Shown: positions 12,201 to 23,744 of the stretch, piece by piece
Position numbering within the stretch: position 1 is the stretch's first letter
Layout: each line of letters begins with the position of its first letter
NCBI GenBank assembly: GCA_036172665.1
Contig: CM069875.1
Coordinates: 21,793,806 to 21,857,805 of the forward strand
Source: Prosopocoilus inquinatus
Lineage: Eukaryota > Arthropoda > Insecta > Coleoptera > Lucanidae
Direction of reading: 5' to 3'
DNA length: 64,000 nt
Notes under the pieces: generated by a model
Databases searched by the model: none
What the model was told of the DNA's origin: nothing
What the model saw: only the letters and a program-made list of their open reading frames with translations
Position numbers and translations under genes: made by a program

Positions 12201-12680
12201 CTTTTAGACGCAATTTAGTCCGGAAAAACAACAATAACGCGAAATTAGGTAAGAATTAACGACTTTTCAGATAAAACTTTATCCATATTTAACACCGATT
12301 AAGGAGATTACAATTAATCCCAAAAATTTTTATGTGTGTATCAAGCTGGCAAGTCATGTCAGCAACAACATAAGTCACGTGACGTTAGACGTCGTGCAGA
12401 AATTTTTGGAAGATGATTTAGGCAGACCGTTTAAATTTTATCATGTATAAAACGAATCCAATGCTTGAACGAAACATTGTCTTTTCTGACAAAGTCACCT
12501 TCTTCTGTCTTAAGTCCAATTTATCCCATTAGTTAAACATTAAGCTTTATTCGCGTGGTAACAATTGTAAAGAAATTTTTTTCTACATGAATAAAATGAA
12601 GCTGAAAATTATACTAGAACTAATTATACAAAGGAATTCTAACTTTAAGTTGAAATTTAGATCCAGCAATGATTATTACA
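12201..12680. other. Intergenic, no assignable feature
   Basis: AT-rich sequence without recognisable genes or repeats. Confidence 0.3.
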
Positions 12681-12681
12681 A

Positions 12682-12985
12682 CAATTGTTATTAAGGCTTG
12701 ACCTAAAATTTAAATGGATTTGTACAATGGGCACAATGGTTAGTACACGCAAAACCGTCGACCTTGGAAAATATAAAATCTTTATCGGATAGACGAGTGA
12801 AAATAATAAATAAACAAATTGTCAAAAGGAAAAAATTGTTATTAAGGCTTTAAGCTTTGGCCTAAAGTTTAATTGGATTTGTACAATGGGCACAATGGTT
12901 AATACGCAATACCGTCGATCTTGGGAAATATAAAATGGTTATGGGATAGACGAGTGAAAATAATAAATAAACAAATTGTCAAGAG
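12682..12985 (+). repeat. Tandem duplication, about 151-bp unit, two copies
   Basis: The block beginning ATTGTTATTAAGGC is repeated directly. Copy 1 runs from about 12684 and copy 2 from about 12835. Both contain GGATTTGTACAATGGGCACA and the run GATAGACGAGTGAAAATAAT. Copies differ by scattered substitutions and small indels. No coding content is seen. Confidence 0.85.
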
Positions 12986-14300
12986 AGATAACACGATCTT
13001 ATTAAAAAACTATTTTTAATAATTGTTGTAAGAAGTAAATATAACTTTTACAAAGAGTTTCTGTTGAGCTGTTGTCAAGCGACAAATGGTCAACACTTGG
13101 AACATTTATTGTGCCTTTCTGATTCTTATTTAGTTTAATCTTTTTTTTTTTCTGTCAACGAATTTGTACTCTTACTACTTTAAATTAATTGATAAGAAAT
13201 CATAATCCTTATCAAAATACTTGTTATAAAATATTATAAGTTTATCTTTTATTTAAGAAATACTATAAGAATAATCCAAAGGTGTAATATCCGACGACCT
13301 TGCACAACTCTTCCAATTTTACCAATTTTACAGTACTGATATATTGATACATGTCAAACATAATTAATATCAAAAAAATACAAGAACTCCTTTCATCCAG
13401 AGTAGCATTGCGTATGAATTGTTTGCCCAAATAACGCTTACTTCACAGGATATAAACCTATTTTATTAATTTCCGATGCTGTTTTGCGATATAGCATAGC
13501 AAATTGGATATCGATAGATTCGTAGGGAATAGATTTATGAGTTTTTTTTGTGTACAGGATGTTCTACTTAAAAAAAGAAAGCCAGTGTTAAATCCAGTTT
13601 GAAGAAGAAATCACATAAAAGTTGCTACCGTCAAACGGGGTAAACTGGTAAATACCAAAAGTTAACTCAACAACTGACGCAGCTAGGAATGTACAGATAG
13701 TGGACAGATCTTACCTGAATTAGGCTGCTGTCCTGACCAACAAACACCGCGTGACACCAATTATTAGCTGAAGCAAAAATATGTAGAGCAAGCGGCGGGG
13801 ATCATAAGGAGAATTCCCAAAAAATGATAGACCATGTTAGGTGACCAAAATGTATACCGGTAATAGGACACCAACTAATTACCCAAGGTGTAAATGCTTT
13901 CAAACAACAATAATTTCAGCTTTACCTGAAGACGTGTTCAAGACAACAATTCAAAAGTTTAATGATAATTAATAAAGTATCTGGCAAAGGTGTTCTGCAA
14001 TTTACCCTCTAAGAATTGATACAGATTATAAATAAAACTCAAAAATAACTTAAAATTGTCAGAGATATTCAAAATCAGTACGTATGTAGAAAATTTGAGA
14101 AAATATAATAAGATAATAATTAAAAATTTGAAATCTTCATTTTCAAAAAGGCTCTAAGCAAAATAGTAAAAGTAAGAAAAAGTCAGGTCATTTATATTTG
14201 ATAGCATGGCATTTATTTTCCTATTTATAAACAATTTATCCAGTTTGGACATTCCTGTCATTAAAAATTAAAAAGATATAGAATTCAAAGTGTTTTTCCA
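12986..14300. other. Intergenic, no assignable feature
   Basis: AT-rich sequence. I see no exon, transposon terminus or repeat that can be supported. Confidence 0.3.
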
Positions 14301-14304
14301 AACA

Positions 14305-14515
14305 ATGTTGTATTCAAACGATGAAAACGTTGATATGCTGATAATTTATGGCGAATGTTGAAAAAATGCAATTGCTGCTGAACATTTGTACAGGCAACGC
14401 TATCCCAATCGTCGACATCCCACAAATAATTTTTTTGAATCTAGAAAGGGATTTACGAGAAAATTGTCCAAAACGTAAGCGAAATCGAGCTCGAACAGTC
14501 ACTACGGATGACACA
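14305..14515 (+). pseudogene. IS630-like transposase N-terminal fragment (DUF4817-type helix-turn-helix)
   Basis: The plus-strand translation gives DMLIIYGEC, a stop, then KNAIAAEHLYRQRYPNRRHP. This is the typical start of the DUF4817-containing transposases common in arthropod IS630/Tc1-like elements, in which an (M/I)-YGE-C segment leads into a helix-turn-helix. It has one in-frame stop near 14353 and another after KLSKT. No catalytic domain follows. The nearby minus-strand ORF (14314-14514) is its shadow. Family assignment rests on recalled motif order only. Confidence 0.65.
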
Positions 14516-14931
14516 TAACAGCGAACCGACTTCTTGACGCCTTGCGCTAAGCCGGTTGGCGCGCCACACTATTGTTGTTTCCACTAATCAAATCTTCAAC
14601 AATAGTTCTGTCCGTCTTAACATAAATAATTCGTCAGACTCGTACTCTTATACTTCTCACACTGTATAAAGAAGCGTTTAATTTCTTTTATTCACAAACA
14701 TGATAATAATGGTAATGTGATTTTTTGGTCAATGTATCTCAGGCACGTGGAATAGAAAAATGTTGGGATTTGTGTAAAAAGGAGTATAGGAAATATACAA
14801 ATAAATCATAAACTATAAGCTCCTTCAAGAATAGGTGGTCACGAATTAGTAAGAAAGTGGGAGAGAAATCAGGAAATGTCATGCGTAAGGCAAATCTAAC
14901 ATATAGTTTTTTTTTAATATTTATAAACATA
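14516..14931. other. Intergenic, no assignable feature
   Basis: Spacer between the transposase fragment and foldback locus 2. Nothing recognised. Confidence 0.3.
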
Positions 14932-15325
14932 TAAAATAGCGACATCTTACTATCGCTTTTTGACCTGACATTGCAGTAGGATAGACAAATTGAAGCGGGA
15001 TTTGCTCCTAATATGTCCCCCATGCAAGGCGGCCATGCTTGCTGTCAAAGCATAATGAAAGATTTTAGAAAAATTTTGTGCAAATCGTTTTGGTCTATCC
15101 TACTGCAATGTCAGGTCAAAAAGCGATAGTAAGATGTCGCTATTTTATATATTCATCATTCTTACATCGCAATTGCGAATAAATTGGGCAAGTCGTTTTT
15201 GGTCTGCAGTGGGAATGTCGAGCTACGTCTCTGCTGAAGAGGCCCCAAGCAGGGCTGAAACAGCTGTCCAGAGGCTGCTCGAGGTTCTCACTGCAATCAA
15301 AAACGATTTGCACAAAATTTTTCTA
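14932..15325. mobile_element. Foldback/tandem family A, locus 2 (inverted pair plus monomer)
   Basis: The segment 14935-15095 is in minus orientation and is followed at once by its reverse complement (about 15095-15150), forming a closed palindrome that begins and ends with TATAAAATAGCGACATC. The plus-orientation monomer then continues to 15325 and contains a 36-residue open segment starting MSSYVSAEEAPSRAETAVQR (from 15212). Similar segments occur in the other copies. Confidence 0.8.
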
Positions 15326-18300
15326 TTAATATTTATACAAATTCTGTATATTATGTTTTCGATGTTATTAATTAAATACATGTCAAAGAAATAGAATTAA
15401 AATTAAATTAAACACCCCCTTACCATCTGGGGTTCAGAGGGTATGCTTACTTTGGCTTCGATCAACAAGAAAACGTTCTCACAGAAATGCAAGGACTGTG
15501 TTGAGATATTTATTCCGAATTGAATCCCATTCAGAGCAGTTTCGGACTGCGGAGAGGAGTAGTGAATTGTTCGAACTTTATCAAAATGATGATTGACTGC
15601 TGACTGTCAGTAAATGAACGACAAAAGTAACAAGTGTGCTCTGTTTAGGTCAAATGGAACTTGCCTACAAATGAACCAATAACCCGCACAAAATACACAA
15701 ACAAAGGCGGAAATTGGATCTATTGACCAAAAATCAATTTTGAGGACAATCGTTGAAGAAAAGAACAGTTATCAGTTCAATCAAATTCGTATTAGTAGAA
15801 ATGGTTGAAACCACAAATGGTCCTCAGAATTGATGAACGTCAAAAATTCGAAATTAAATTGGCAGTACCGGATTAGACATGACCACACATGGCCGGTTTA
15901 GTAAATGATCATCAGTAAAATATCGAACAAACATTATTTCATAAATATCTCAATGAATCCGATGAAATGAACAAAGTGGGCACTTTAAAGAATGTATCAT
16001 ACCATGTCTAATACGCTTATTTTTTGATGTAACAAGCATTTTAAAAGTTGTGGAATTTAACTTATAATAAATTAGAAAATGTCAATTTTTTCGAGTGTCG
16101 GAAACCACATTTGTTAATTAAGTCAGGATAGCCTAATACGTATATATATTTTAATACATTTCAAAAGATCTTATAAATTTAACGAAGAAAACATCAGCTG
16201 TAGTATATCCGATTCAATGTTCAGAAGTAAATGTTTTAAATACCATGGAACTTTCAATGCCCAAGATTCATTTCGCGCGAGCTCAACGTAAGAAGCTCGC
16301 CGGAGCTAGATAAAAATGCCGGGGCTGTAATTACGACGCTAATTAGTTCAGGTTCCAAGGAAAAGCCGGGGCGTTATTTTCTCTAATGAATATTTCAATT
16401 GCCCGACAACGAACGAAATACATTTTTAATTCGCAATCTTGCGCAGTTTTTACCTCGACAAGTCTTGGTGCTTTTAAGCTTTTAAATATTCACGCGCAAT
16501 AATTGTTACTTGGGTCTTTGGCGCTAAAGCAAGAGCATTTATTTGGTAGCTGGCTTAATCGCCAGGTAATACAACAAATTAATTACGTTATTAAACAATC
16601 TATATATTGCCTTTGTACAAATCATTTTCGGCTCTTACGTTTTCGATGTCAGCTATGCTCACTTGCATGAGGGCGTACTTGAATGGTTGAATCTGTCTAC
16701 TTATCTAGTATGCCTTACACAATATTTTGTTATCCCTACACTTAAGATCACTTAAATAAGTTAATTTTGGTTGAAAAGGGTCAATTAAACATACTTATCG
16801 AATTTGCTCTATAACACCTCTTTGGTGCACCTACTTCGTCGATTAGATTGCAAACGTTCAAGAACCTCTCCGTTAATTACATGAAATATTTGCACAAGAC
16901 ATTACATCAAGAAATGAACACATCCCTCCTGAATTCGAAACGAACAGGTTCAGCCGTTAACGTTTATTATAAGCAATTAACTGGGAAATTACGTGTATCA
17001 GGTCGAAATTAGAACCTTTCCAAACAGGGCGCACATTTGGGGGTAAAATTCGTACATCCGACACATGTTCAATTATTTCTAATATGCGGGGGTGAGTGCG
17101 GCAGCGCGGTTCCCTTCAGATGAAAGGAAACACGAAATGAAGCTGAGAGTAAATCTAAAAAGCTTACGCGCCTCTAGGGACCGGCTTATATTCGCAGGGA
17201 GGGCACAGGCCCGGCGTTCTATGTTTTATTACCCTCTGTATCGCTCCCTGCAATTCGCATACACACGATAAGGCGGGCCGGCTCTCGACTTTCCTCGCGA
17301 TAAAATCCCCTTTCTTTCATTGCCTCGAGGACGGACGGCGGCTGAAAAAGCTTCCTGTGTTGGAAAATGTCTCGTTGTTTCGGCCAGCATAAGAACGCCC
17401 TATATCTCTAACTATTACCGTTACTGTTTGCGGAAAATAACGTTTCTTTTGCATCGACTGGTTTCGTTTAATATACAGCAAAAAAGGAGAAGAAAAAACA
17501 TATTGTACAGAAAAAGAAATTAAATTATTTATTGCTTTTGACCTACTATGGTAGGTAAGGTTTGCAAAATTATAAAATTTTTTATTTATCTAGCTTTGAA
17601 GAAAATGATTTTTGTGTGAACGACCCGACCCGATCGCCATTTTTTCTGCAGAGGTTTACAGAACTTTTTGAAGGCTATCCCTGCAATGCCAGAAGTTATG
17701 TTGGGTTTTAACCGATAACTCCCTCAGACCAGACAGTCGGATGTGAAAACATCACGGGAACACCCTGCTCTCCACAATCAACCATCCACCACGTTTACCA
17801 ACTGCTTTTCTCTTATTGCGTGAGCTCCACACATTGACTCGTGTATCCACACATTGGGGCCAGCTTCAGTTGGTTCGTACAGAGCCAACATAAATACATC
17901 CGACGTAGAAATTTCTGTTGATGTGTTTGCTGTGTTCAGTGTATATATATAATTTTATTAACATTTTAGCATTGCAAAAAAGGCAACCACACAGAAGATA
18001 GTGGGCAATGAAGCTTCACAGATTCGGAAATCAGTCTTATTATAATAATAATTAATGACGTTTACGATTTGTTTCCTCCAGCACTCTGATGCTGGGTTTT
18101 CACACCTCCGACATATGGCATCCGGGGCCGTATTCGTGATTGGTTAATTTCAAATTTCTGAACGTTGAAACATTCAGAAATTTTCCGAAAGATTCCGAAT
18201 GCCGGATGCCACGTGCAGGGGGGGTGAGGAAACCCGGCATGACAGTCTCCATCTCCATCCTTTATTATTGTTATGACGGTAAAAATAGATAGAAATACTC

Positions 18301-18753
18301 CGAGAACATTCCAGAGCAGCCGACCATGAACGCTGTATGCTAGAATTGAACGCACACCAATCTGATCGATAAAGTTAAAACCTATTTATTATTGTTATTA
18401 CAATCACCAGAAACCAAATAGCCAATTGACCCAATGTGTGGTCGGTGTGACATATGTACATATATTGGAGCCAACCACTTTGATGCTTCGTTGAAAAACC
18501 AATGCACGCCGGATAAGTTCCAATATTGGCTCCAATGTGTCGAGCCGGCGTTAGACCTAACAACCTGAAGCGGAATCATCAGTGGTGTGTTCTTATAAAA
18601 CCTGGATCGATTGGTCTGCTTCTCACTCTTCCATCTTAATATCCTTCGTCGCTGTGGCTACCGTCATCCATTTTTTTAATGGCCCAGCGTTGGATCGATT
18701 ATGTTCCCTAGTAATAACTATTGGACACATATGATCACGGTTTCTTCTCTGTA
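15326..18753. other. Intergenic with two G+C-richer blocks
   Basis: No supported exon. The blocks 16260-16470 and 17080-17340 are G+C-richer and CpG-containing. The first has adjacent homeodomain-like cores TAATTACGACGCTAATTAG at about 16328-16346. The part from 17560 to 18750 contains scattered short ORFs (for example 18062-18355) that I cannot assign; it may be older transposon debris flanking the element that follows. Confidence 0.3.
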
Positions 18754-18859
18754 TAAAAGGTTTTCCAATTGGGTCGGGTCGATGTTGAAATGGAATAAAA
18801 CAAGCTGTGTGTGGTATTAACGAAGTTCTTTTTTTATTTGAGAAACCCAAGTATGCCAT

Positions 18860-20079
18860 GGTATATGGAATATGACATCATTGATGGCTAGGATTATGCT
18901 GACTTAGAGGGCATCGGTTGATTGTGGCCTATTGGTATAGACCTGCGACTTCACAAAATCCCACAAAAAAAATTAGCGGAGTCAAATCGCAGGATTTTGG
19001 TGACCAATTCACATCACCTCCGCGAGAGATAACCATATCCTTAAATCGTCCATGCGGAATATCCATCGTGACGTTCGTTGTGTGGCAACGTAGCGCCTTC
19101 CTGCTACAACCACATGTCGTCCACGTCCATATCATTCGGTGCGGATTAATGACGCCGACGGCCTTAAATTCGGACCAAACGGTAACCTTTTATGGGTGCA
19201 TTGTCACCTGGTGAACCTCGTGTGTGTGTTGGTTTCGTCCCATATAAGGCAATTTTGCTTATTAACTTAGCCATTCATCCAAAAATGTGCCTCGTCGATA
19301 AAGATGAGTTTTCGGCCAAAATTGGGATCTTCTTTTAAACGCTTCGAAGCCCTTTCAGCGAACAAAGTGCGTCTATGGGCATTAACTTTGAGTTTCTGGG
19401 TCAGTTGGATCTTGTACGGGTGCAGGCTCTTTTGTGAAATAAACAGGAATACACAAAAAGTACTAATTTGTGACAGTTCTCATTTATTTTTTATACTGTA
19501 CTGACTTGTTTACAAAAACAGTTACAATAGCTGCTTTCCAATTACGAATTTCAAGCATCTGAGATGATCTGAACAGATTGATCCGAAGTACATTTTGCAG
19601 ATATTAATGGGAATGCTGCACAAGTCACACAAGCGTGATATATTTGTAGTCATAGATACAGGTGCGTGAGGGCACGAGGGAAAGTAAAATAGATCAGTTC
19701 AAGTGCGTTTCGCACCCTGCAGCTGCAACATGTTGGATTAGTTCGGAGGAGCTCCGAGTAGCTAATTTTGGAAATTGGAAAGCGGCTTATATTACAAGTT
19801 TTATGTAAAAAACGCATCGCCGCAAGTTTCAAATTATTATTTCAACAGGCTCAAGTCCCGACGTAAAATTCGCCAAGTTGAAGGCGAAAAGCCTAGTTCT
19901 TGTGCACCGAGAGGAAATGACTGCCTCAGGTTCTCCTGCACACTTTTACGGATAGTGGAGATGTTCTCGGCCGATCTAGCGTTTACCGAACCGGTAGTCT
20001 CAAATTTGGTCACCAAACGTTGGAGAGTCGACTTCGAAGGGCAACCGCGTCTGCCGTAAAATGGGCGCGAAGCGCGCAA
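18860..20079 (-). pseudogene. IS630-like transposase (DUF4817 plus DDE domain), inactivated
   Basis: The N-terminal part (20079-19837) reads YGRRGCPSKSTLQRLVTKFE with ETGSV, the helix-turn-helix region of DUF4817-type transposases. After the 19430-19845 insertion, the frame resumes with HPYKIQLTQ (from about 19425), GRKLIFIDEAHF with the first catalytic Asp (about 19307), HEVHQVTMHP, the second-Asp region damaged to a stop followed by QEGAT (about 19115), MVISRGGDVNWSPKSCDLTP (about 19000), then a shifted FFxWG box. Stops after FWMNG, after MHP and at the second Asp, plus a frameshift at the poly-A run near 18965, make it dead. The C-terminus merges into the left TIR, consistent with a full-length copy. 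Confidence 0.85.
19430..19845. mobile_element. 416-bp insertion inside the transposase gene
   Basis: The 7-bp direct repeat CAGGCTC occurs at 19423-19429 and 19846-19852, exactly where the transposase reading frame is broken. Conceptually removing one repeat plus the insert joins the two coding halves in frame. The insert ends show a weak inverted repeat (TTGTGAAATAA and TTATTTCAA). It has no recognised coding capacity. Confidence 0.75.
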
Positions 20080-20390
20080 CGTTTACACAAACGAACACTC
20101 ATTTTGATAATAAAATTTTATCATTTGGATGTCCTGCTCAATCATGTAACTTGCCAGTGTGACTTAGCATCAGTGACTGAATAATTAACAACAGATTTGA
20201 CAAACACCGTCAAAATAACATGGCAGCACAGCCTGTCAACATCGACCGGACCCTATTGGGAAACCCTTTATATGCACAAAGAACATCCACGTTTACCTTA
20301 CAGTAGCTGACACAGGAGAATTGATTTGTTTAAAACTTTATGGTCAATCGTACCCGACAAAGTTTCGTGCTCGATAAAAATTTGTGTTGG

Positions 20391-20538
20391 AGCCGTTTTA
20401 CATCTATCAAAATTTGTTACAATTCCTTGCGCAAATTGATAAAGAAGGATCGATTCAACCCATGAACGTTAACTGTGGAAACCTGTCTCTCACTTTGTAT
20501 AAGATTTTGCATAAATTTTGATAGATGTAAAGCGGCTT
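20391..20538. repeat. Small hairpin (MITE-like), about 150 bp
   Basis: AGCCGTTTTACATCTATC at 20391 is repeated inverted, ending at about 20538 (one mismatch across about 25 bp), separated by about 95 bp of unrelated sequence. Likely a solo MITE or foldback fragment. No target duplication was evident. Confidence 0.6.
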
Positions 20539-20539
20539 T

Positions 20540-22837
20540 TAGATAGAAGATAATTTCTTCGTGCTATCTTCCATATTATCTAAATATTTCTGGTATCAAT
20601 CATTTGGTAAATTAAGCTTTGGCCCTTTCCTATCACCAATGTTGCCCCGCCCTAAGAGTTTCAGCACTTATTGTTAGTTGTTTCTTCCGTCCTGTGGTAC
20701 TTCGGCCGCGATGTACTTTCTACGATTTGTGGGTCTGTAGGGGTGCGTTTGAAATAAGACATACTATTGATTAAGATAGGTTAGAGCAAGTATACGATCA
20801 GCTGAATATACCTTACCCATATTACCGAACGCATCTGTGGAATAAGTCATGTCACGAAATGAAATTCACTATGAACTTCCGAATTCTGATCACTTTGCCT
20901 TATGAAGAGACTTGGTGATATTGGTTGCGTAGATATATTCAGGTCAAAAGTGAATATCTACCCAAAAAGAGAATATTCTTTTTCTTACAGTGGGAACCGT
21001 CGAATCACTTTCCGACCAAATCTAATGTTACTGAGACTCAGAGCCCTACCAAATTGTAATTTATTACAGTTTGTGTTTTTACCTCAACGCATTTTATTTT
21101 TAATGGTTATGGACTTAACGTTATACGTATGTCCAGGAATTTTGTAACCAAATATCGAGTTGGTTAAAACTGTATACACTCTGAACGATACCCAGACATT
21201 TTTGAGCGAATATGGGTTAATACGTCTGGTTTTTCGAATCCTTTTAACCAATTTTGAACGCGCTCTGGGGATTACTCCAATCAATACTAGTGTTACCTCT
21301 GTGAAGACTATCGAATTGTCTATCGTGACATATTCTCTCCAAAAATGTTTTTTGGCGTTTTAGAAGTTTGTTTCTTAATTTTCTATCGAGCATGTTGGGC
21401 CTCAAATAAGAACTGCGTCAGAGACCAATTTGAAGATATTTATTTAACTTAAAAGTCAATGCATTAAAACTCTCTAGCTTTAGAATAAATATCTTCTTCT
21501 CCACAAGGTAAAACTATATTAATTGCTACTAATATGTGTTTTGGTTTATTTGTGTTCCGTGCATGTAAATTATCCTTCAAGTGAGAGAATCTTATTCGAA
21601 ACCGTATGCAACACGAAACAAAGGACCAGTTTGCGTAAGCTTGTGGAGTGTGCAGTGTCACATACAATAATTACTCTACGAATTAAGCAAACCTCGGCGA
21701 GCCAGCGTCGAGACAAATGTAGTAAATTAAGCGTGAATGAAGCGCCCGGATCTAAATGTAAATATTATTAGTCTGCGCCGCTGCTGCCTGGAGATTTGTG
21801 GGACAAACAGGTCATGTCAGGTTAATTCGTTTTTAAGGAACGTTCTTCATCGGCCGGGCAATTGTTGCCTTACGAATGTACTTGGTAGATTTTTTATGCG
21901 AATCAGGAAGAAGGCGATCGCATAAAATCCGATTTCGGATCGGGCTATACATATTGATCAGACCTTAGCTTTGCGAAAGGGGTGGTAGTAATTAAAATGG
22001 GTTTCCGATATTGACGTCACGTTTTTTACTAGAAATATGTGTATCTAATCCCGGAGGATTTCTCATTTGCAAACCAAAATCGAAAGATTATCAGAAATGG
22101 TTTTGCTGAAAACGTATTGGAACTTTAAAATGGCAGTGCTATAACAATAAGTTGTACGTGTGTAACGAAGGGTAGAGGGTTATGAAATTAATGACTCATA
22201 AAACCAATTACCGCTGCTCTTAACATAATTCAAATTATTATATCTAAAGGAGACCTAAATAAATGTTATAACTAAGAATAATTAACGACTTCTGCTTTTA
22301 ACAAATTTTATCTTTGATATCTAAAGTTTACTCGAATTATTTAGGCGTTAGTTAATTTCAAACTTCCACAGGAGTTCCTAAATTTCTAAAATTCTAAATG
22401 GTTTGAATAAAACTAATTGTAATTTAAATGCGTCATTATATCCAACAATTACCTAATTTCTTATAGTTCTTAGTCTGTCCTAATATATTACAGTGTATTT
22501 TTATTTTAAATTTAGCAGCGTAGTTCCTTAGCTTTCTAAATTCCAAGTCAGTGTACATTACTACATACTAAGAACGACTTTCATGATTCTAACAACAATA
22601 GTGTCACGAGTCGTCGTGGTCGTTTCCAGTATGTCACTAGCTCGGTGTCCAGACTTGGGGATTGCATAGCTCAGGATGGTAAGGGAAGAACAGGGGAAAC
22701 TGTAAACTAACGCATTTGAGCAACAAGGATCACCCTTATTGTTTAAAGGCAAAAAATACAGATAACTGTATCAAACGAAGACGTTCAGAAATTATTGATA
22801 ACATTTATAAGAAACGCACATAATTTATACTGCAGAT
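20540..22837. other. Intergenic, no assignable feature
   Basis: AT-rich sequence with short chance ORFs only. Nothing that looks like a spliced exon or a named mobile element. Confidence 0.3.
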
Positions 22838-22950
22838 GTACTACGACATTCAACTTAAATGATACTCCTGCGAACCACACCTTTAAGAATCTTAAACGTA
22901 AGGGCTACGAAACTGTCAAATGGTATCATTTAAGTTGAGCGTCGTAGTAC
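22838..22950. repeat. Hairpin with 28-bp arms
   Basis: GTACTACGACATTCAACTTA begins at 22838; the arm of 28 bp is repeated inverted at 22923-22950 with two mismatches. The loop is 57 bp. Probably a miniature inverted-repeat element. It is larger than a typical animal pre-miRNA hairpin, although the paired arm length is compatible with one. Confidence 0.7.
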
Positions 22951-23744
22951 GTGACATCTTGTGTGCCACAAGCTCAACGCCTTGGTCGTCGCACCCACAA
23001 ATTGCTGATCAGCAAATAACTCACATTGATTTAGACAAGAATACATTTAAATTAATTAAATACCTTCTCTTCCAAGTTTGCTCGACTCCGAACCGAAGAT
23101 TTCCTATATAAAAATGAAATGGTCATGATGTCAGTACACATGCAAACTAAAATACAAAACGATATATGAGTATTAAAAAGAAAACATACGTAAGCATAAA
23201 AATGTAAACACACGTAAGCATTAAAAAAATGAAAATATTTGTAAGTGATAATAACATTAATGATTTAAAAATAGTATGCATCCCTCATTGATTAAAGTAA
23301 TAACTGAAATTATTTCTAAATTAAACATAAAAATAAAATATTTATACACTACCATTCGATACTATCTGAAGGTTTAGATTTTCCATCGAAAGTTTGGTAA
23401 TGGCTTCTTCTTGTGCCACCTCTGCAATCAGCTAGGGGTTTCCTATTCTTCTTGGCTGAGATAGTCGAACCTTCCTCTGCGTTGCAGAAACTTCAATCTC
23501 TTCATATGACCCATCCAAATCATCAGCGTTACCTCCGCTTGAGCATGCTGATTCATGGACACTTCCATCTTTATTTCTTCTCGGTCCTTTAACGACATTT
23601 TTCTTATACCGTACACATTTTTAACATGCTTCTTTCCTCCCTCCATGTCTTTCTCATTCAAAGATCTTCTGGCTGACACTTAATAAGTTTCCAGACGTTT
23701 CTTCGTTTTCTGCAGAATTTTCTTTATACACAGACCTAATAACC
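22951..23744. other. Intergenic, including one unassigned minus-strand ORF
   Basis: The stretch around 23005-23065 resembles sequence at 27500-27560 and 27660-27690 (TTGCT(G/T)ATCAGCAAA and a TTTAAATTAATTAAATAC run), suggesting a shared MITE fragment. A 78-codon minus-strand ORF at 23443-23679 is not recognised and lies just upstream of the Gypsy protease, so it may be an antisense shadow of a gag region. Confidence 0.3.

Larger units (their letters stand above)
18754..20270 (-). mobile_element. Near-full-length IS630-like DNA transposon
   Basis: TIRs of about 35 bp with five mismatches bound the element. The left starts TAAAAGGTTTTCCAATTGGG; the right, read inward, starts TAAAGGGTTTCCCAATAGGG; both continue into GGTCGATGTTGA. 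TA flanks both ends (18752-18753 and 20271-20272), as expected for Tc1/mariner/IS630 elements. The interior carries a minus-strand transposase running from one TIR almost to the other. A secondary 416-bp insertion (19430-19845) interrupts it. Confidence 0.85.

Noticed and set aside
23443..23679. 78-codon minus-strand ORF as a host gene
   Set aside because: No recognised domain, no splice or promoter context, and located at the edge of a Gypsy pol remnant.
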